DNA from: Aliiglaciecola sp041538045
GTDB taxonomy: Bacteria > Pseudomonadota > Gammaproteobacteria > Enterobacterales > Alteromonadaceae
Length of the DNA stretch: 64,000 bases
NCBI RefSeq assembly: GCF_041538045.1
Contig: NZ_JBGOSE010000003.1
Span: 62,001-126,000 of the forward strand
Reading direction: 5' to 3'
Shown here: positions 18,866 to 28,008 of the stretch, piece by piece
How positions within the stretch are numbered: position 1 is the first letter of the stretch
Layout: each line of letters opens with the position of its first letter
Program-made: the position numbers and the translations under genes
The notes under the pieces: model-generated
What the model saw: only the letters and a program-made list of their open reading frames with translations
What the model was told of the DNA's origin: nothing
The model's database searches: none

Positions 18866-18897
18866 AAAAAATAGCCGTTGGTTAACGGCTATTTTTG
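18866..18897 (-). terminator. Intrinsic terminator of flrBC
   Basis: ATAGCCGTT / AACGGCTAT form a 9-bp stem with a GGTT loop, extended by A-T pairs and followed on the minus strand by a T-rich run. It begins about 15 bases after the flrC stop codon. Confidence 0.85.
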
Positions 18898-18910
18898 GGA
18901 TATTAAATCA

Positions 18911-20254
18911 CTAAGCAGGTAGTTCGATCCCCACTTCGCGCATACGAGCTAATTTGTATCTCAAGGTACGAGGACTAATGCCCAGTCGTTCGGCTACATC
19001 TTTGCGTCGACCGTTGCACGACTGCAAAGTGTCTAGAATGATTTGATGTTCTTGATGACGTAATTCACTGCCTAATTTACTATCATCTACCTCGGCTTGA
19101 TTTCCTTGCTCAGCCACCATAGTTTGGCCAGTCTCAATTTCGATCATCAAATCATTGGCGTCAATCGTTTCACCATCAGATAAAATTAACGCGCGTTGGA
19201 TCACATTTTCCAACTCTCGTACATTACCCGGCCAAACATGTTGCATTAATTTACTTCTAGCTGAAGCGGTTAAGCTCGGAGCAGGCTGATTACCGTTGTA
19301 ATGCCTTTCTATCATGTGTTCAGCTAGGGGTACTATGTCCCCTGCTCGCTTATCCAATGGATGCCACATTAATGGGAAAACATTTAATCTGTAGTATAAA
19401 TCCTCTCTGAATTTACCATCACTGACAACTTGTTTTAAATCACGGTTACTAGTGGCAATCACTCGCACATCTAATGCAATGGTTTTGCGGCCACCTAATC
19501 TTTCCACTTCTTTTTCTTGCAATACACGCAATAGTTTTGCCTGCAGTGCTAAATCCATTTCAGTAATTTCATCTAATAAAATACTGCCGCCTTGGGCCAA
19601 TTCAAACTTACCCGGAGAGGCTTGCAATGCACCGGTAAAGGCGCCTTTTTCATAGCCAAACAAAGTCGCCTCTAACATATTCTCAGGAATGGCAGCACAA
19701 TTAATAGCAACAAATGGCTGATCTTTGCGGCTAGACTGATCGTGAATATATCGCGCTAACACTTCCTTACCCGAACCACTAGGTCCTAAAACCATTACTG
19801 TTGCATCCGAGGTAGCGACTTTCTTCGCTAAATTAAGCAAGTTAATACTTGTTGGGTCGGCAGCAATAGGATTGCGGGATTCAACTTGTTGAGCTGGAGC
19901 ATAACGTCCCACTAAATTTAGTAGTACTTCGGGACTAAATGGTTTTGATAAATAATCAGTTGCGCCATCGCGCATTGCTTGTACTGCATCATCAATTGTT
20001 GCATAAGCCGTCATCAATAAAGTCGGTAAGTTAGGGTATTTATTTTTAATACTGCGCAATAAGGTTAGGCCACTCATTTCGCCCATTTGAATATCACTTA
20101 CGACCAAGTCGACTTTATGTGAACTTAGTTTGACCATCGCTTGTTCAGCCGAGTTTGCCTCTATAACCTCGTAACCACCTAGTAATAGGGTATCGACCAA
20201 TGCCTCTCTTAACCCGGCATCATCTTCTACAATTAATATGCTGGTCTGACTCAC
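18911..20254 (-). CDS. flrC: Sigma-54-dependent flagellar response regulator FlrC/FleR
   Basis: A 447-residue NtrC-type activator: receiver domain (residues 1-120, ILIVEDDAGLREAL, phosphoacceptor Asp in VDLVVSDIQMGEMSG), AAA+ domain with Walker A LGPSGSGKEVLARY and the sigma-54 contact loop GAFTGA (YEKGAFTGALQASPG), and a Fis-type helix-turn-helix at the end (RKDVAERLGISPRTLRYKLA). Phosphorylated by FlrB it would activate the sigma-54 promoters of this region, including fliE. Its start overlaps the flrB stop codon by 4 bases. Confidence 0.95.
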   Translation of the reverse strand: MSQTSILIVEDDAGLREALVDTLLLGGYEVIEANSAEQAMVKLSSHKVDLVVSDIQMGEMSGLTLLRSIKNKYPNLPTLLMTAYATIDDAVQAMRDGATDYLSKPFSPEVLLNLVGRYAPAQQVESRNPIAADPTSINLLNLAKKVATSDATVMVLGPSGSGKEVLARYIHDQSSRKDQPFVAINCAAIPENMLEATLFGYEKGAFTGALQASPGKFELAQGGSILLDEITEMDLALQAKLLRVLQEKEVERLGGRKTIALDVRVIATSNRDLKQVVSDGKFREDLYYRLNVFPLMWHPLDKRAGDIVPLAEHMIERHYNGNQPAPSLTASARSKLMQHVWPGNVRELENVIQRALILSDGETIDANDLMIEIETGQTMVAEQGNQAEVDDSKLGSELRHQEHQIILDTLQSCNGRRKDVAERLGISPRTLRYKLARMREVGIELPA

Positions 20255-21432
20255 GATTTCTCTCCCAAAGCCTGTTTAGTTGCTTGACTTGAATTAATAA
20301 TAGGTAACATGAGGCTAAAACATGCTCCTGCGCCTGGCATATTTGACACAGTAACCGAGCCACCATGGGACTTAGCCACAGTTGCGACTACTGAAAGCCC
20401 TAAGCCTGTACCATGACTTTTTGAGGTATAAAAAGGCTCAAAAATGCGATTTAAACACTGTGTATCAACGCCCGGACCGTTATCTTGGATGTGCAAGCTC
20501 ACCTGTTGACTGTCGTTCAAACAACTAATAGTTATTTGGCAATCTTCAGGCTGGACTTGAATCGCATTGTGAATAATATTTTGCAGTGCTCCCAAAAGCG
20601 CGGGTTTATTGCCTAATATTGTTAATTGTGGGTCAATATCTTTGACGATTAACTGGGCGTTAGCTTGTTGAACCATATTCTCTGAGGAAACCAATAATTC
20701 TGATATTAGCTCTGTTACAGAGATGTTTTGTACCACTTGCTCTTCACCACTTTTAGCAAACAACAACATGTCGTTTACCTGACCTTCTAAATCTTTCAAC
20801 CTTAGCATGAGCTTTTCGCCAAAGCGCTCACGAGCACTATCACTAAGTTGATTGCTGGCTAAATTCGACGCGTACAATATCGCGGCAGATAGCGGCGTAC
20901 GGATTTGATGAACAATAGATGCAACGGTTTTTCCTAAGGAAGACAAACGTTGCATGTGGCTAATTCGCTGCTGTAATTGTCTAGTTTCAGTCAAGTCAGT
21001 CAGCACGATAAGCTGACCTGGCTCGGCTGTTAACGGCGTAATGGATAATTTTACTTTTCGGCCATCATGCAAAGAGACCTCATGACCATCATCAGCTTGT
21101 GGTTTAAAAGAGCGGGCGATGATTTTTCGCCAAGCTTGGCCCTCTAACGGCTCACCTAATAAGGCTTTAGCTAAGGCATTGGCTTGTTTCACTTGCCCTT
21201 GTCCATTAATTACCACCACTCCGGCAGGCATAACCTGTAACAGGTGCTCAAGCCTAGTAGCTTGGCTTTTTAACTGCTCAAATTCTTGTTTGGACACTTC
21301 AGTAGTTGATGGGGTGTTTGATTGAGGTGCGACTGAATGTGAAGCACGATCACCTGAATGAGACGATGTTATAGAGCTAATTTCGCTCTGTTCGTCTGCA
21401 TAGGATATGTTGAATGCACTGTCGAACGCCAT
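20251..21432 (-). CDS. flrB: Flagellar sensor histidine kinase FlrB/FleS
   Basis: A 393-residue soluble kinase without membrane helices: coiled N-terminal region (QEFEQLKSQATRLEHLL), PAS domain (MPAGVVVINGQGQVKQANAL), dimerisation/phosphotransfer domain with the conserved His in VASIVHQIRTPLSAAI, and the ATPase domain with N box (LQNIIHNAIQ), G1 (DNGPGVD) and G2 (GTGLGLSV) boxes. The soluble build fits FlrB of polar flagellar systems, which senses assembly state rather than an external ligand. It is cotranscribed with flrC from a sigma-54 promoter. Confidence 0.95.
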   Translation of the reverse strand: MAFDSAFNISYADEQSEISSITSSHSGDRASHSVAPQSNTPSTTEVSKQEFEQLKSQATRLEHLLQVMPAGVVVINGQGQVKQANALAKALLGEPLEGQAWRKIIARSFKPQADDGHEVSLHDGRKVKLSITPLTAEPGQLIVLTDLTETRQLQQRISHMQRLSSLGKTVASIVHQIRTPLSAAILYASNLASNQLSDSARERFGEKLMLRLKDLEGQVNDMLLFAKSGEEQVVQNISVTELISELLVSSENMVQQANAQLIVKDIDPQLTILGNKPALLGALQNIIHNAIQVQPEDCQITISCLNDSQQVSLHIQDNGPGVDTQCLNRIFEPFYTSKSHGTGLGLSVVATVAKSHGGSVTVSNMPGAGACFSLMLPIINSSQATKQALGEKS

Positions 21433-21471
21433 AAAGTCCTCACGTCAAAAATATTACTCATGGTGAGTATT

Positions 21472-21490
21472 TAGCATATCCCATGCCAAT
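21472..21490 (-). promoter_or_regulatory. Sigma-54 promoter of flrBC
   Basis: Minus-strand TTGGCATGGGATATGCT has GG and GC separated by exactly 10 bases and a good TGGCA element, 40-60 bases upstream of the flrB start. FlrA, encoded just upstream, is the expected activator. Confidence 0.82.
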
Positions 21491-21620
21491 TATTTTACCC
21501 TACATATCAATAGGTTAAACGAATTTAAACGGAGAATGGAACGTCAACAAAATGACGGGTGTGGATTTTAGTCTAAAAAACTTAGGAAACTAATTTAGGT
21601 AAAGATTAAACCCAACGGCT

Positions 21621-23102
21621 TTAGTCGCGGACAATAGCATATTTTCGCATCTTTTCAACAAGGGTGGTACGGCGCATACCTAGGGCTTCTGCTGCTCGAG
21701 CTACTACCCCATCTTGTTGGTCAAGGGCTTGATTGATCATGCTGATTTCAAGCTCTGATAAATATTCTTTTAGGTTCATACCGTCTGATGGCAATGCTGA
21801 ATTGGTGTTCAATTCAGTGTTTTGATTAATCTCCTGACTACCATTGGAATCAGCAAATTCACTTTCATGGCTATCAGTGGATTCATCATCACTTGTGTCA
21901 TTAAACAAAGCGATTATAGCTTCACGTTCCAATAACTCTTCAGGGTAATCAGGTTCAAAGTTGTCGCCATCGGTATATTGGTATTTAGAGGGTAAATCAG
22001 TTACGTCTACCACTTGATTGGGGTATAAAATCAATAATCTTTCGACTAGATTGGAAAGCTCACGCACATTGCCGGGCCAGAGGTGCTCCACCAGCGAATT
22101 AATCGCATTTTCGGTAAAACGCAATGACTTCTCATTTTCTTGCTCTAGTCGTGATACCAATTCTTGCAACAACAAGGGAATATCTTCTTTGCGCTCTCTT
22201 AATGCAGGGCTTTCAATGGGAAAAACATTCAAACGATAGTATAGATCTTCCCGAAAGGATCCTTCAGCGATCATATTTTCGAGTTCTCGGTGTGTAGCGG
22301 CCACAATACGAACATCACATTTAATGGGTTTATTGCCCCCTACTCGCTCATATTGACGCTCTTGTAAAACCCGCAGCAACTTAACTTGCATTTGCAAAGG
22401 CATATCGCCAATTTCATCTAAGAATAGCGTACCGCCTTCGGCTAATTCAAAACGACCTTTACGTGAATTGATAGCCCCAGTAAATGCGCCTTTTTCATGA
22501 CCAAACAGCTCACTTTCGAGTAGTTCAGCTGGAATGGCACCACAATTTACAGGAATGAAAGGACCACTATTTCTATTTGACAAGAAATGTAGATTGCGAG
22601 CAATGACTTCTTTACCTGTGCCAGACTCGCCTAATACTAAAACATTCGCGTCAGAACTTGATACTTGCTCAATTAGGTGACGAACATTCTGAATTTCTTC
22701 GCTTTTCCCCACTAAACTACGGAATAATTTGGTTTTACTAGTATTCGTACTTTTGGCTGGCCGTTTACGTAAGTATTCTTGACATCGATGTAGCATCTGA
22801 GTCAAAACGGGATAGGTTACGGGCTCTTCTAGATGTCCGACAATATTAGCTCTAAATTCAGCATCTGTTTGTGCGTTGCCAATGACAATAAAGGGTTGGG
22901 CTGGAAATTTGCTTACCACATCATCAGTAAGCTCGGGCGAGTCGAAATCGATAATAACCGCTTCAAAGCTATCTTGTTTTTTCAACGCAGACATTGCTTC
23001 GGAAAAAGGAACCTGGGCACAACGTTCGCCTAAAAAAGACAAGATTGTTTTGAGATTATTGGCGCGCGACGTATGCCCGCTGATAATCAGAATTGTGCTC
23101 AT
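21621..23102 (-). CDS. flrA: Flagellar master regulator FlrA/FleQ
   Basis: A 493-residue sigma-54 activator at the top of the polar flagellar hierarchy. The N-terminal FleQ-type domain (STILIISGHTSRANNLKTIL) is receiver-like but lacks the usual acidic pocket and is probably not phosphorylated. The AAA+ domain carries Walker A LGESGTGKEVIARN and GAFTGA (HEKGAFTGAINSRKG); the C-terminal helix-turn-helix is ARAAEALGMRRTTLVEKMRK. I prefer the ATG at 23102 over an upstream in-frame ATG at 23141 because it matches the family start and has GGGGAAAGG before it. It is followed by flrBC, the normal order. Confidence 0.95.
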   Translation of the reverse strand: MSTILIISGHTSRANNLKTILSFLGERCAQVPFSEAMSALKKQDSFEAVIIDFDSPELTDDVVSKFPAQPFIVIGNAQTDAEFRANIVGHLEEPVTYPVLTQMLHRCQEYLRKRPAKSTNTSKTKLFRSLVGKSEEIQNVRHLIEQVSSSDANVLVLGESGTGKEVIARNLHFLSNRNSGPFIPVNCGAIPAELLESELFGHEKGAFTGAINSRKGRFELAEGGTLFLDEIGDMPLQMQVKLLRVLQERQYERVGGNKPIKCDVRIVAATHRELENMIAEGSFREDLYYRLNVFPIESPALRERKEDIPLLLQELVSRLEQENEKSLRFTENAINSLVEHLWPGNVRELSNLVERLLILYPNQVVDVTDLPSKYQYTDGDNFEPDYPEELLEREAIIALFNDTSDDESTDSHESEFADSNGSQEINQNTELNTNSALPSDGMNLKEYLSELEISMINQALDQQDGVVARAAEALGMRRTTLVEKMRKYAIVRD

Positions 23103-23377
23103 CCTTTCCCCAACTTTGTTATTTTTATTTTTTGTATTCAAGGGTGTGTCAAATCCAAGTAAATGTTTGCCAAGCTTTTCTACTTTAAAATAGGTAATAA
23201 CACATTACCTATTCGCGCAGTCTGTCTGCTCAAAGGTTAGCGTATATTTTTACTCATGTCAGCAACCTATAAAATGAAACTGAAACACACCTTGCGATTC
23301 TATCTTGATTTTAAACATTCGTTGTCGGATAGCAACTACCAATTTTTATGTTTATGAATAAAATCAGTAAATTGAAC
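23103..23377. promoter_or_regulatory. flrA upstream region with a 10-bp palindrome
   Basis: This non-coding stretch between flrA and the flagellin-like gene must hold the flrA promoter. At 23189-23213 AATAGGTAAT and ATTACCTATT form a perfect inverted repeat with a 5-base spacer, about 90-110 bases upstream of the flrA ATG. There is no T-tract beside it, so an operator is more likely than a terminator. No -35/-10 pair stands out clearly. Confidence 0.5.
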
Positions 23378-23408
23378 AAAATAAAGCAGCCTTAGCTGCT
23401 TTATTTTT
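23378..23408 (-). terminator. Intrinsic terminator of the flagellin-like gene
   Basis: AATAAAGCAGC / GCTGCTTTATT form a stem with a CTTA loop (reading the plus strand), flanked by A and T runs, so it could act on both strands. It starts about 40 bases after the minus-strand flagellin-like stop codon. Confidence 0.8.
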
Positions 23409-23444
23409 GCTTACTCTATTTAAGTAAAACCCTTTGTGGGGAAC

Positions 23445-24245
23445 TTAACTCAATAATGACAATACTTGTCCTTGCTGTTGATTCGCTTGAGATTGCACAG
23501 ACAAAGATGCTTGGCTTTGAATTCCGCTAGCAATACTATCCGCTGTTGCTTGTGCATAATCGGTATCTTGCAAGCGACTTCTAGCAGCTGAAACATTCAC
23601 ATCAGTTTGGCTTAGATTACGTGCGGCACTAGCAAATTGATTTTGAGTCGCTCCTAAATCAGCTCTCGCCCCACCCACATATTCCAAAGCATTATCAGTA
23701 ATTTCCAATGCTTCTTCAGCGCCTGCAGATGTCGACACGTCGATGTTTAACACATCATCAAGTTGAGCAGCCACATCTTGTGTGCCTACGCCTATGCGTT
23801 GCCCTGCGTTAGCTCCCACTTGAAAATCAATACTACCTTCTTCTGACAACAAGGGTTTTCCACCAAAATTGGTTTGCTCAATTGTCTGGGTAATGTTGCT
23901 TTGTAATTGAGAAATTTCCGATTGCAGCGCTTCGCGATCAGAATCACTAAGTATTCCATTGCCCGCTTGTACAGATAACTCACGAATTCGATTCACATCG
24001 GTATTAATCCCAGACAATCCGCCTTCGGCCACCTGAGATAAAGAGACTCCATCATAAGCATTGGAGATAGCTTGTCGATTCCCCTCTACTTGCGTGGTTA
24101 ATCGATCAATGATCTGTTGCGCAGCAGAGTCATCGGCAGCACTATTAACTTGCTTACCTGAAGCCAGCTTTTCAAACAAGGTTTCTTGCTTTTGTTGTAA
24201 CTGCTGTAAAATTGATGAATTGTTACTGGTATCAAGATTGATCAT
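23445..24245 (-). CDS. Divergent flagellin-like protein
   Basis: A 266-residue protein with the N- and C-terminal coiled-coil halves of flagellin (EKLASGKQVNSAADDSAAQQ, RLTTQVEGNRQAISNAYDG, and C-terminal VSAARSRLQDTDYAQATADS ending VLSLLS). It differs strongly from the four flagellins at the other end of the window: the start MINLDTSNNSSILQQLQQKQ replaces the usual NTNVSSLNAQRQL, and the tail has SQANQQQGQ. The ATG at 24245 has an excellent GAGGAGAAG ribosome binding site; an upstream in-frame start would add 24 basic residues. It may be a minor filament or a junction subunit. It stands alone between flrA and the glycosylation genes. Confidence 0.85.
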   Translation of the reverse strand: MINLDTSNNSSILQQLQQKQETLFEKLASGKQVNSAADDSAAQQIIDRLTTQVEGNRQAISNAYDGVSLSQVAEGGLSGINTDVNRIRELSVQAGNGILSDSDREALQSEISQLQSNITQTIEQTNFGGKPLLSEEGSIDFQVGANAGQRIGVGTQDVAAQLDDVLNIDVSTSAGAEEALEITDNALEYVGGARADLGATQNQFASAARNLSQTDVNVSAARSRLQDTDYAQATADSIASGIQSQASLSVQSQANQQQGQVLSLLS

Positions 24246-24270
24246 AAATCTTCTCCTCTTACACCTGTGG

Positions 24271-24297
24271 TTAAGGATAGCAAAATATCGCCGATAA
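24271..24297 (+). promoter_or_regulatory. Candidate sigma-28 promoter of the Maf operon
   Basis: GCCGATAA at 24290-24297 is a perfect -10 element for FliA (sigma-28); TTAAGGAT at 24271-24278, exactly 11 bases upstream, matches the TAAAGTTT -35 at five positions. It points to the maf gene about 240 bases downstream. Confidence 0.5.
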
Positions 24298-24537
24298 AGT
24301 AAGCGACCGGCAATCAACTTAGGTGAAGCTAGGTATTGATATTCATAACTATGTATAATTATTCATCATAAAAGTATGATTCAATTAAACACAATTGACT
24401 CAGATACCACCAAAGGGTCACAATCATCCTAAGTACTAAATATCAATAAGTTAACGCTTTAACAGGAAAAACACGCCAGTGACTGCACTGGTCAATTTTA
24501 ACGGGTTAGCTTGTGGCGCCATTAAAAATTAGAAACC
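24298..24537. other. Divergent intergenic region, flagellin-like gene / maf
   Basis: No coding sequence seen. The minus-strand promoter of the flagellin-like gene must lie here, but I could not find a convincing sigma-28 or sigma-54 match for it. Confidence 0.4.
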
Positions 24538-27500
24538 ATGCTTAAAAATATACGACTACACATCGAAAAAGATGAAGAAAAACAAAAAGAATTAGATCAA
24601 ACGTTGGCTGCAACTATTGTTGATATGCAGCATACGAATATCAATAGTTTTACTCGAAACATTCCTTCATTGGTGCCAACGATTAAATCGACTTCATTAC
24701 AAAACCATTCTTTATTTTGTAATAAGTATGGTGAAATCAATATTGTCGATTATGGTGTGGGCCGGACATTATATGGCTTCCATCCGTTACAGGAAATTAC
24801 TCAACAGATTCAACGTTTCCAACAACACAGTCCTTGTATCTCGTTAACTGAAAACGCCACAACGCCAACTGTGACAGATGAACCAACAAAAGGCTCTTTA
24901 GATTTTCATACCCTTAATGCATTTCAAATTAGGCAACAGCAACACTCGTTGCCTGAAGAAATTGAATGTCTGGTGGTTTTAGGCTGTGGATTAGGTATGC
25001 ACCTACCTCTTCTACTTAGCCAACATAAAATCAAAAACCTAGTGATTTATGAACCACAAATTCAATACTTCCAATGCTCAGCCTTAGCTATTGATTGGTC
25101 TGAAATTTTCGCTTTAGGGAAAAAGAATGGAACCGCAATTTTCTTACAAATAGAAAAAGATGGCCGCAACATTGTTGACGATATTCAACAATTACAAGAG
25201 CACGAGGGCATTGGTAAGTTTCGTATTTTCAAACACTATAACCATCCTATATTTGATGCCGTTTTTAATGAGCTATCACAACGTTCATGGTCTGATATTA
25301 AAAAAAACGGTTTTAAAATTAGTGAAACTGAAAACTATCTCACATACGTGCCGAGTTGGACACCAGAAATACAATTGCAACAATGTGCGCCAGTTTCGGA
25401 AAAACAACAAAGGTTCGAGAAAAACCTAAAGGCCTTCGAGAAGTACTATCCGGAAATTTACAAGCAGTTTAAAACATATACACCGGTTCACTGGTTACCC
25501 ATTAAATCCCAAGAAGATGAAGTTAATTTATTAAATAAAGAAAACCTGACAACTTGGTATGGCGAATCCCCTATTCACGACTGCCAATTAAATTTTGATA
25601 ACTTTTACTCTCAACCAAATAAAGATGGGTTAGTTTTAGGTTATACCGGAACTAAATTAGCCCATTACGAACATTATAAATTCGTAAAACAGACCGAAGA
25701 CCTTTTAAAAGAAGCGGAGGATGAAATCGGCGAACTACCTAGTAAGGTAGCTTCGATTATTATGTTCGGTTTAGGGGTTGGTTACCAACTTGAGCGTTTA
25801 TTAACAAACCATAAAGTTGAAAAACTATTTATTTGTGAGCCAAATTCCGACTTTTTCTATGCTTCACTATTTGCCATTGATTGGACCGCTATTTTCGAAA
25901 AAATTGATAAATCAGATGCACGCATTTACTTAAATATCGGCGACGATGGCACCAATTTATTTAGGGATTTATTAAGTCAATTCCACTCCATTGGCCCTTA
26001 CATTTTAAACAATACCTACTTCTATCAAAGCTATTACAACTCATCATTAAATAGTGCTATTGGTCAACTGAGAGAACAGCTACAAGTTGTTATCTCCATG
26101 GGCGAATACTTTGATCATGCATACTATGGTATTGCTCATACTAAAGAAGGGATGAAACGCAAGATCCCACTATTGACCAGCAATCCTGCTGACAAGCTAA
26201 GTTACGATGACAAAGAAGTTCCAGTGTTTATTGTTGGCAATGGACCGTCGTTGGATAGTTCGATAGAAGCGATTAAAGAATGGAAAAGTCAGGCAATCGT
26301 TGTCAGTTGTGGGACCACATTGCAAGCTTTACATAGACATGGAATCACCCCTGATTTTCATGCGGAGATTGAACAAAACCGCAGTACTTTTGACTGGGCC
26401 GTACTAATAGGCGACTTAGAATACTTAAAACAAATAACACTTGTTTCATGCAATGGAATTCATCCAGATACTTGTGATTTGTACAAAGACGTATTAGTTG
26501 CTTTTAAAGAAGGTGAATCTTCCACTGTTTCAGCTTTAAATATATTAGGACGAGAGAACTACGGTGTTTTGCAAAACGCATTTCCCACTGTAAGCAATTT
26601 CGCCTGTGATTTATTTTGTGAACTTGGTTTCACAACCATATATTTATTAGGAGTAGATTTGGGTTTTGTTAACGTAAAGCACCACCACTCTAAATCATCA
26701 GGTTATTATTTAGAAGATGGGCTTGAAACATACGACTATGCTGAAAAAAACAATACTTCTTTAGTGGTCCCTGGTAATTTCAGAACTACCGTAAATACGA
26801 AACATGAATTTAAGGTTTCAAGACAAGTTATTGAACAAGTCACAGCGAAAAAATCCAAAGACCAAACATTTTATAACTGCAGTGATGGTGCGAAAATTAA
26901 TGGCGCGTTGCCAATTAGGCTGGATAATTTATTAATTGTATCAACCAATGAACAGAAGGAACAGGCTATTAGTTCATTAATGACTCATGTGTTTTCAGCG
27001 AAAGACACTGACAAATACATTGAACGTTTTGAACAGGTCTACTCCCAAGGTTTACTAATTGAAGAGCTCGAAACCCTTGAAACGCTTTTAGAGAAAGAAG
27101 CCTCCAGTCAAGAAGATGTCTACCGCATCATAAACAAACAAAAGGAAATGCTATTTTCATCCTATAAGCAAGGACATTCTTTATTGTTTTATTATATGTA
27201 CGGCACAATGAATTATGCGAATGCCGTACTTATTAAACTTCTCGAATCACCACAAAGCATAAATAAAGTACAAAAACTCTTTTTAGCAACATTAGCTAAA
27301 ATAAAGTTAAAAGTATCAGTAAATACCAAAATATTTGACAATTCACATTTTAAAAACCATCTACGAGAAGTTAAGTTATTTAAACTCTTAACAAAGTCAA
27401 AAGTCATATTTATCGTGACAGATTGCGAAGAATTTAGAAGGTCTGCCCTAAAAGCAATGTCAAGACACTACTCTTGGATTGTAACTAAAGTCATTAACGT

Positions 27501-28008
27501 TAAGCATGGTTCATCAATCGAGGATATTAGAGGTATTGATAAAGACAGTTATGCAGTTATTTATTTAAAACCGAGTACACCTAAACAATATTTAGATATC
27601 TACATGAAACCTGCGAATCGAGATTACACAATGAGCAACCTTCACCGGGTGCAGTGTCTTCCTTGGGATGGCTTGCAACAAACATACATTAATTCAGCCT
27701 ATTACTCAGCAAAACTCATAATTAAAGCATGTTTATGTGAACATAATGCCAAAATTGTTACTTTGAAATACTACCTTATTGAAAACACCCTCATCCCTAA
27801 ACTTCCCGCGAGTGAGCATTCTAAAGATGAAGTAGCTTTTGACTTTACTGGGTATAACGTATTTTACGACTACACTGATTACCTCGATCAGAATAATAGC
27901 AACAATGGAGAACGCGGTTCTTTGATCTTTAACTTTGATTACGAAAGAGAGTTTTTTAGAGAATATATTTCCATTGACAAACAACGTGCAATTAAACATG
28001 AACTATAA
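24538..28008 (+). CDS. maf: Maf-type motility glycosyltransferase (MptE-like, DUF115) with duplicated N-terminal domain
   Basis: A 1156-residue cytoplasmic protein. It begins MLNNI-like (MLKNIRLHIEKDEEKQKEL), as Maf proteins do. Two similar Rossmann-type segments are present: residues about 140-250 (CLVVLGCGLGMHLPLLLSQH, then YEPQIQYFQCSALAIDWSEI) and about 402-515 (SIIMFGLGVGYQLERLLTNH, then CEPNSDFFYASLFAIDWTAI). The central DUF115 domain starts near residue 560 (VPVFIVGNGPSLDSSIEAIK), with DLGF and HHHSKSSGYY further on. The last 290 residues are helical and unassigned. Maf enzymes transfer nonulosonic acids such as pseudaminic acid to flagellin; the complete pse pathway in this window supports that role. 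Start ATG has only a weak RBS. Confidence 0.9.
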   Translation: MLKNIRLHIEKDEEKQKELDQTLAATIVDMQHTNINSFTRNIPSLVPTIKSTSLQNHSLFCNKYGEINIVDYGVGRTLYGFHPLQEITQQIQRFQQHSPCISLTENATTPTVTDEPTKGSLDFHTLNAFQIRQQQHSLPEEIECLVVLGCGLGMHLPLLLSQHKIKNLVIYEPQIQYFQCSALAIDWSEIFALGKKNGTAIFLQIEKDGRNIVDDIQQLQEHEGIGKFRIFKHYNHPIFDAVFNELSQRSWSDIKKNGFKISETENYLTYVPSWTPEIQLQQCAPVSEKQQRFEKNLKAFEKYYPEIYKQFKTYTPVHWLPIKSQEDEVNLLNKENLTTWYGESPIHDCQLNFDNFYSQPNKDGLVLGYTGTKLAHYEHYKFVKQTEDLLKEAEDEIGELPSKVASIIMFGLGVGYQLERLLTNHKVEKLFICEPNSDFFYASLFAIDWTAIFEKIDKSDARIYLNIGDDGTNLFRDLLSQFHSIGPYILNNTYFYQSYYNSSLNSAIGQLREQLQVVISMGEYFDHAYYGIAHTKEGMKRKIPLLTSNPADKLSYDDKEVPVFIVGNGPSLDSSIEAIKEWKSQAIVVSCGTTLQALHRHGITPDFHAEIEQNRSTFDWAVLIGDLEYLKQITLVSCNGIHPDTCDLYKDVLVAFKEGESSTVSALNILGRENYGVLQNAFPTVSNFACDLFCELGFTTIYLLGVDLGFVNVKHHHSKSSGYYLEDGLETYDYAEKNNTSLVVPGNFRTTVNTKHEFKVSRQVIEQVTAKKSKDQTFYNCSDGAKINGALPIRLDNLLIVSTNEQKEQAISSLMTHVFSAKDTDKYIERFEQVYSQGLLIEELETLETLLEKEASSQEDVYRIINKQKEMLFSSYKQGHSLLFYYMYGTMNYANAVLIKLLESPQSINKVQKLFLATLAKIKLKVSVNTKIFDNSHFKNHLREVKLFKLLTKSKVIFIVTDCEEFRRSALKAMSRHYSWIVTKVINVKHGSSIEDIRGIDKDSYAVIYLKPSTPKQYLDIYMKPANRDYTMSNLHRVQCLPWDGLQQTYINSAYYSAKLIIKACLCEHNAKIVTLKYYLIENTLIPKLPASEHSKDEVAFDFTGYNVFYDYTDYLDQNNSNNGERGSLIFNFDYEREFFREYISIDKQRAIKHEL

